A stretch of 32,575 nucleotides of DNA from a virus: positions 1-32,575 of the IMG/VR virus record IMGVR_UViG_3300032334_000942. One strand, given 5' to 3'. Each line of letters opens with the position of its first letter. Within the stretch, counting starts at the first letter, position 1. Under the pieces are notes generated by a model that did no database searches, was not told the DNA's origin, and worked only from the letters and a program-made list of their open reading frames with translations. The translations under genes were made by a program, and so were the position numbers. Positions 29,372-32,575 of the stretch are shown here, one piece after another.

Positions 29372-29911
29372 TTAGATCTCTCTTAATATTCTCATGAAAT
29401 TGTTTTTACTCTCACGCATGTAATCAACAATCTCTGGTTTGTCTTGTAATAAATTATTTAGGGTTTCTTGTGTATCCTCATTTATTGCAACGATGTTACC
29501 ATCGGCTAACTGATACTCAAGTTTACCACTAAACTCAACTGCCGATCTTTCTTTGATGGCGATAACGACAGGGTCAACTGAAAATAAATTGGAAGAAGCA
29601 AGTTCAATATAAGATTCGATTAAAGTATCTGTAATTTTTTCTACATTATGATATTGACGAATATAGTGTGCTACTTTTTCTTCGGGTACAGTTGTATTAA
29701 TATCTTCTAGTAACTTTTGATTTTCAATGTATCGTTTGGCGTATGTTTTTGCTTCTTCCAAACTTTTAAAATTCTCTTCTAACTTGTGACCATCGATAAT
29801 CAGTGAGTAATCCTTATTGACAGTTACATCACTGTCATAGCAAGTGTATTTGTCCAGCACTCCGAGACTTTCGAAGAGTTTGGATCTTAACTCGCTAAAG
29901 GGTTTACTCAT
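29372..29911 (-). CDS. Putative prohead core protein (gp68 position)
   Basis: This 179-residue acidic protein begins MSKPFSELRSKLFESLGVLD and contains mostly helix, such as HKLEENFKSLEEAKTYAKRY and VEKITDTLIESYIELASSNL, ending RESKNNFMRILREI. The gene order portal, 67, this gene, unknown, 21 equals T4 20-67-68-21. It might therefore be gp68, but T4 gp68 has 141 residues and I cannot show similarity by motif. It overlaps the stop of the 59-residue gene 67 by 8 bases. It is probably packed in the prohead core and cut by gp21. Confidence 0.85.
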   Translation of the reverse strand: MSKPFSELRSKLFESLGVLDKYTCYDSDVTVNKDYSLIIDGHKLEENFKSLEEAKTYAKRYIENQKLLEDINTTVPEEKVAHYIRQYHNVEKITDTLIESYIELASSNLFSVDPVVIAIKERSAVEFSGKLEYQLADGNIVAINEDTQETLNNLLQDKPEIVDYMRESKNNFMRILREI

Positions 29912-30083
29912 TATCTACAGTTTCTGCTTCTGCAGTTTTAAACATATTAGCTGCAACATCCTGACGCATAGCATCTAGTTTAACAGAAATCTTCTCTGCC
30001 ATAGCAGCATTAAATTGTTCTTCTGTGCTAACTGCACTACCTGTTGCGATTGCGTCAATTAAATTTCTTACTGATTCGCTCAT
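29904..30083 (-). CDS. 67: Small prohead core protein (T4 gp67-like), 59 residues
   Basis: A 59-residue frame begins at ATG 30083, overlapping the portal stop as ATGA, and its end overlaps the next gene by 8 bases. The product begins MSESVRNLIDAIATGSAVST. It goes on FNAAMAEKISVKLDAMRQDV and an acidic end. This NLIDAIA, then AMAEKI, then LD-x-MR pattern is what I associate with gp67 of marine T4-like phages. T4 gp67 (80 residues) shapes the prohead core and is cleaved by gp21. The tight overlaps on both sides strongly support a real gene despite its short length. Confidence 0.85.
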   Translation of the reverse strand: MSESVRNLIDAIATGSAVSTEEQFNAAMAEKISVKLDAMRQDVAANMFKTAEAETVDNE

Positions 30084-31621
30084 TGCTGTGCTCCATCTTG
30101 TTGTTCATCGGGTTGCATATTCATTGATCCCTGAGCAGCTGCACGTTCCTGTTGATCAGCTTGTCTCTCAGCAATCTTTTCTTTTTCTTCTTCGATCTCT
30201 TTATCGATCTCTTCAATGTCGTCTTCAGTTTGGCGTAGAACATTTCTACGAATCCAATTTTCAGAGTAGTACTTACTTGCGTAAGGTTCTACCAACTGCA
30301 ACTGATTCAAACGACCTGTTAAAATCTCAGAGTCTTTGACTTCTGAGTAGTAATTATCTTCGATAAAGTCAAAACGAATTTTCTTTGTCATCTCTTCCCA
30401 CTCGTCTGCACGAATAATACCCTTTGCGATTAACTGAACACGAAGGACATCAAGGAATAGATATGAAAATTTCTTACGAATACGTTGGATGAATTTATTA
30501 AACTTAATTTCATCACGAGTAATTTCTGACGAGCGACCCAGATTAAATGACTGGTCTGGACGAAGTCTTGTGATAGGTACATTCAATGCTTGGAACAGTT
30601 TGTTCTGGAAATACTGAATGTCTTCAATTTGTCCCAGAGTTTGTCCTCCTGGTAAGGTAGTAATCTCAGTACCCTTGCCACCTTCTCTTCGTGGCATCCA
30701 GAAGTCTTCCATCATGGACATATGCTTACGATCGTCACGCACTTCGCCAGTGGTTGCATCATAAACTACTTTGTTTCTAAACTTGTTCATAATATCATTG
30801 ACGTATTGTTCTGCTTTCATCTTTGGCAGATTACCAACATCAATGTAAAATATTCTACGTTCTGGAGCACGAGAGATACGGTAGATGACCAGTGCATCTT
30901 CCATCATCTTCAACTGGTTAACTGGCTTAATTGCTTTATGCAAATAAGATAGAACCATTCCAGTATTCTGATCAATGCGACCAGAAGGAATAAACACTAC
31001 TGAGTCAAGAGACATCTTAACACCTTGCATAGTTTGCTCGGTAATGCCCTTGTCATTGTACAGGTAGTATTCCTCTACAGACTTAACTAACTCAACACCA
31101 TTATCAGACTTTGATTTCTCAACATGTTTGATACGGCGAATTTTACGTGGATCAATATAACGTAATTCCTGAACACCCTTTTTGGCATTATTAGGATCTA
31201 CCATAATATTGAAGAACAAACGACCATCTACATACCATTGACGAAATAGGTCATGTCCTCTGTTGTCGAAGTCCAGTAAATACAGAACTTGTTCAAACTC
31301 TTCACGAATTTTTTTCTTGATAGAATCAGGAACTTTTAAATCATCTAAAACTATCTCGATTGGCTGCTTATCTTCTTGAGCGATAATTGCTTCATTGATA
31401 ATATCTTCAATTGCTGAATCACAGTCAGCATACTGAGATATTTCTCTGTAACGACGAATAAGGTCATTCTCGGTCTTGATAACTCCCTCAAGATCCATGA
31501 CCATACCATAGTGCGCAGCAGCTGCATTAACAACAGTTGCGCCATCGTCATAGGAAGGAGGAACTATTGATTGTAGTTCCTTCTCCTGTTTACGTTTTAT
31601 CTCAAAACCAAAAATCTGCAT
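30080..31621 (-). CDS. 20: Portal vertex protein (T4 gp20)
   Basis: gp20 forms the dodecameric portal through which DNA is packaged and where the tail joins. It has 513 residues (T4 524). Family segments include LIRRYREISQYADCDSAIED, IINEAIIAQEDKQPI, VPDSIKKKIREEFEQVLYLL, RQWYVDGRLFFNIM, the QELRYIDPRKIRRI region, and RISRAPERRIFYIDVGNLP. The wing and crown part LNVPITRLRPDQSFNLGRSS is also clear. The C-terminus is a Gln/Glu-rich coil (EIDKEIEEEKEKIAERQADQ). It lies after the tail tube gene and a UUCG hairpin (31630-31643). The stop overlaps the gp67-like start. Confidence 0.97.
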   Translation of the reverse strand: MQIFGFEIKRKQEKELQSIVPPSYDDGATVVNAAAAHYGMVMDLEGVIKTENDLIRRYREISQYADCDSAIEDIINEAIIAQEDKQPIEIVLDDLKVPDSIKKKIREEFEQVLYLLDFDNRGHDLFRQWYVDGRLFFNIMVDPNNAKKGVQELRYIDPRKIRRIKHVEKSKSDNGVELVKSVEEYYLYNDKGITEQTMQGVKMSLDSVVFIPSGRIDQNTGMVLSYLHKAIKPVNQLKMMEDALVIYRISRAPERRIFYIDVGNLPKMKAEQYVNDIMNKFRNKVVYDATTGEVRDDRKHMSMMEDFWMPRREGGKGTEITTLPGGQTLGQIEDIQYFQNKLFQALNVPITRLRPDQSFNLGRSSEITRDEIKFNKFIQRIRKKFSYLFLDVLRVQLIAKGIIRADEWEEMTKKIRFDFIEDNYYSEVKDSEILTGRLNQLQLVEPYASKYYSENWIRRNVLRQTEDDIEEIDKEIEEEKEKIAERQADQQERAAAQGSMNMQPDEQQDGAQQ

Positions 31622-31629
31622 TATGTATT

Positions 31630-31643
31630 ACCCTCGAAAGGGT
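31630..31643 (-). terminator. Short UUCG-loop hairpin between genes 19 and 20
   Basis: Minus-strand ACCCT pairs with AGGGT around TTCG, 8 bases after the gene 19 stop. There is no T-run, so it may stabilise the upstream message or attenuate read-through rather than stop all transcription. Confidence 0.5.
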
Positions 31644-31651
31644 TCTCCCGA

Positions 31652-32245
31652 TTATATTGGGAAAGAACCGATTGGCGTGTTAATAGTTGCATTAACACCG
31701 ACGCCACCATTGGCACCAGTTGATGTATTAGAAGTCCAATAGTTGTATTGGAATGTCAGTGGGAATGTTTCGATTGCATTAACTGTATCAAAGTCCAATT
31801 CGATTGTTCCAACTTCAGTTGGATAAGCGTCATGGAAAGTGTAAGACTTGATAACAGCGCCATTACGGTCCAGTTGGTTAACTGAAAGGTCAACTTGATA
31901 AGCATTTGGATTTGTCAATCCAGTTGTACCGATCAAATTCTGAATACCGTTTGACCACTGCTCAAGAGCATTACGGATATTGAAGTTTGTGTCATTATAG
32001 ATCTGCACTGACCATGGTGCAAAGCTACGCTCACCAGCGAAGTTTACTGCACGACCACGATACTGAACACCGAAGTTTTCAATAGTAGAAGCTGGTAGTT
32101 GAGCAGACTTACAAAGAAATTGACTTTGCTGTCCTGCTACGATACCCAGCGTTACAAACGCAGGGAATGTTAGTTGCACATAAAACTGATTGGCACGTGC
32201 ACCACCACCAGTTAATTGCGCTTTAAAATCTGAAATATTTGCCAT
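31652..32245 (-). CDS. 19: Tail tube protein (T4 gp19)
   Basis: gp19 stacks as hexameric rings inside the contractile sheath. It has 197 residues (T4 163). The sequence ANQFYVQLTFPAF near the start, LCKSAQLPASTIENFGVQYR, GRAVNFAGERSFAPWSVQIY and the NDTNFNIRNALEQWSNGIQN stretch are typical of gp19 in T4-like phages. The C-terminal FPLTFQYNYWTS closes the barrel. A glycine and asparagine tail extends the end. AAGGAG precedes ATG 32245. A CTAAATA late box (32279-32285) lies after the gp18 stop, so this gene can be transcribed from its own late start. Confidence 0.94.
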   Translation of the reverse strand: MANISDFKAQLTGGGARANQFYVQLTFPAFVTLGIVAGQQSQFLCKSAQLPASTIENFGVQYRGRAVNFAGERSFAPWSVQIYNDTNFNIRNALEQWSNGIQNLIGTTGLTNPNAYQVDLSVNQLDRNGAVIKSYTFHDAYPTEVGTIELDFDTVNAIETFPLTFQYNYWTSNTSTGANGGVGVNATINTPIGSFPI

Positions 32246-32278
32246 GTTAATTATCTCCTTGAGGCATTCTGTTCTTTA

Positions 32279-32285
32279 TATTTAG
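32279..32285 (-). promoter_or_regulatory. T4-late-like promoter box before gene 19
   Basis: CTAAATA followed by TAAAG on the minus strand, 33 bases before the gene 19 start and 1 base after a UUCG-loop hairpin. Confidence 0.55.
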
Positions 32286-32286
32286 G

Positions 32287-32304
32287 GAGGATCCGAAGAC
32301 CCTC
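32287..32304 (-). terminator. UUCG-loop hairpin after gene 18
   Basis: Minus-strand GAGGGTC pairs with GATCCTC (one G-T) around a TTCG loop, 9 bases after the gp18 stop. No T-run follows. The late box comes immediately after. Confidence 0.6.
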
Positions 32305-32313
32305 TCTGTATAA

Positions 32314-32575
32314 TTAAGCACCTACCTCATTGAAACTGATCGAAGAACGAGCAGCAACAAAGTTGAGGGTAATGAAGTTGATAGAACGATTTGGTTTAAT
32401 GAAGATATCGGCAACGAATTCGTTACGGTCAATAACTTCACCAGTATTGTTTGTATCATCACACTTAACTCTAAAGTCTGTGATACCACGGCGACCTTGA
32501 ATATCACGTAGGAAAGGAGTTACAAGTGCAACAAATTGTGCTCTAGTAAATTCGTCATTCAATTCAAACAATGAA
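32314..32575 (-). CDS. 18: Tail sheath protein, C-terminal fragment (T4 gp18)
   Basis: Only the last 87 codons or so are in the window, and the frame is open through the high-coordinate edge. The visible sequence FELNDEFTRAQFVALVTPFL, the DFRVKCDDTNNTGEVIDRNE stretch, and ADIFIKPNRSINFITLNFVA are the conserved C-terminal part of T4-type sheath proteins, which interlocks neighbouring subunits in the contractile sheath. The next gene is the tail tube, as in T4 (18-19-20). The true start lies outside the window. Confidence 0.93.
   Translation of the reverse strand, partial: SLFELNDEFTRAQFVALVTPFLRDIQGRRGITDFRVKCDDTNNTGEVIDRNEFVADIFIKPNRSINFITLNFVAARSSISFNEVGA

Noticed and set aside
1-32575. CRISPR arrays, insertion sequences, integrase or attachment sites
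   Set aside because: No regularly spaced repeats, transposase-like or recombinase-like proteins, or tRNA-end duplications were seen.

Overview
The window is a piece of a T4-like tailed phage genome (contractile-tail myovirus, Caudoviricetes). Every supported gene lies on the minus strand, so the biological order runs from high to low coordinates. The evidence is an almost complete T4-type core set recognisable from protein motifs. Virion genes are gp18 (partial), gp19, gp20, gp67, gp21, gp22, gp23 and gp3. Recombination and late-transcription genes are UvsY, UvsW, gp55, gp47 and gp46. Replication genes are gp45, gp44, gp62, RegA, a DexA-like exonuclease, gp43, UvsX and gp41. The extra genes (Hsp20, CobS-like and CobT-like proteins, Asp/Asn-hydroxylase-like protein, thioredoxin) recall marine and freshwater T4-like phages. 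No photosystem genes are present, so a heterotrophic bacterial host is possible, but the host cannot be fixed from this sequence.

Layout, in order of transcription. (1) 32575-25374: tail sheath end, tail tube, portal, prohead core proteins, protease, scaffold, major capsid protein and tail terminator gp3. T4-late-like boxes (TATAAATA or CTAAATA) and UUCG-loop hairpins separate some of these units. (2) 25350-18303: recombination and late-sigma block (uvsY, uvsW, an Sm-like protein, gp55, an AAA+ ATPase, gp47, gp46). (3) 18182-14485: a VWA/HExxH CobT-like protein and an AAA+ CobS-like protein flanking a 45-residue gene and a cluster of promoters. (4) 14465-12050: small accessory genes, including a winged-helix-like protein between two terminators, a dATP/dGTP diphosphohydrolase-like protein, a two-helix membrane peptide and an SPFH (prohibitin-like) lipoprotein. 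(5) 11979-8801: sliding clamp, a Tat-signal protein, clamp loader (44/62) and RegA. (6) 8770-6993: small proteins, a structured non-coding stretch and Hsp20. (7) 6934-1: DexA-like exonuclease, DNA polymerase, hydroxylase-like protein, thioredoxin, UvsX, helicase gp41 and a truncated unknown gene.

Regulation can be read directly in places. Ten sigma70-type promoters sit in front of replication, recombination and accessory genes, and all have exactly 17 bp between the -35 and -10 hexamers. Late-type boxes sit in front of virion genes and a few small genes. Many neighbours overlap by ATGA, TTGA or TAATG, indicating translational coupling. Four genes shorter than 60 codons (55, 58, 45 and 59 residues) are supported by ribosome sites or overlaps. 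The most unusual content is the CobS/CobT-like pair with its duplicated promoter, the SPFH lipoprotein module, a Tat-signal protein inside the clamp operon, a densely folded RNA segment at about 8419-8572, and late boxes placed so that transcripts would begin at the start codon.
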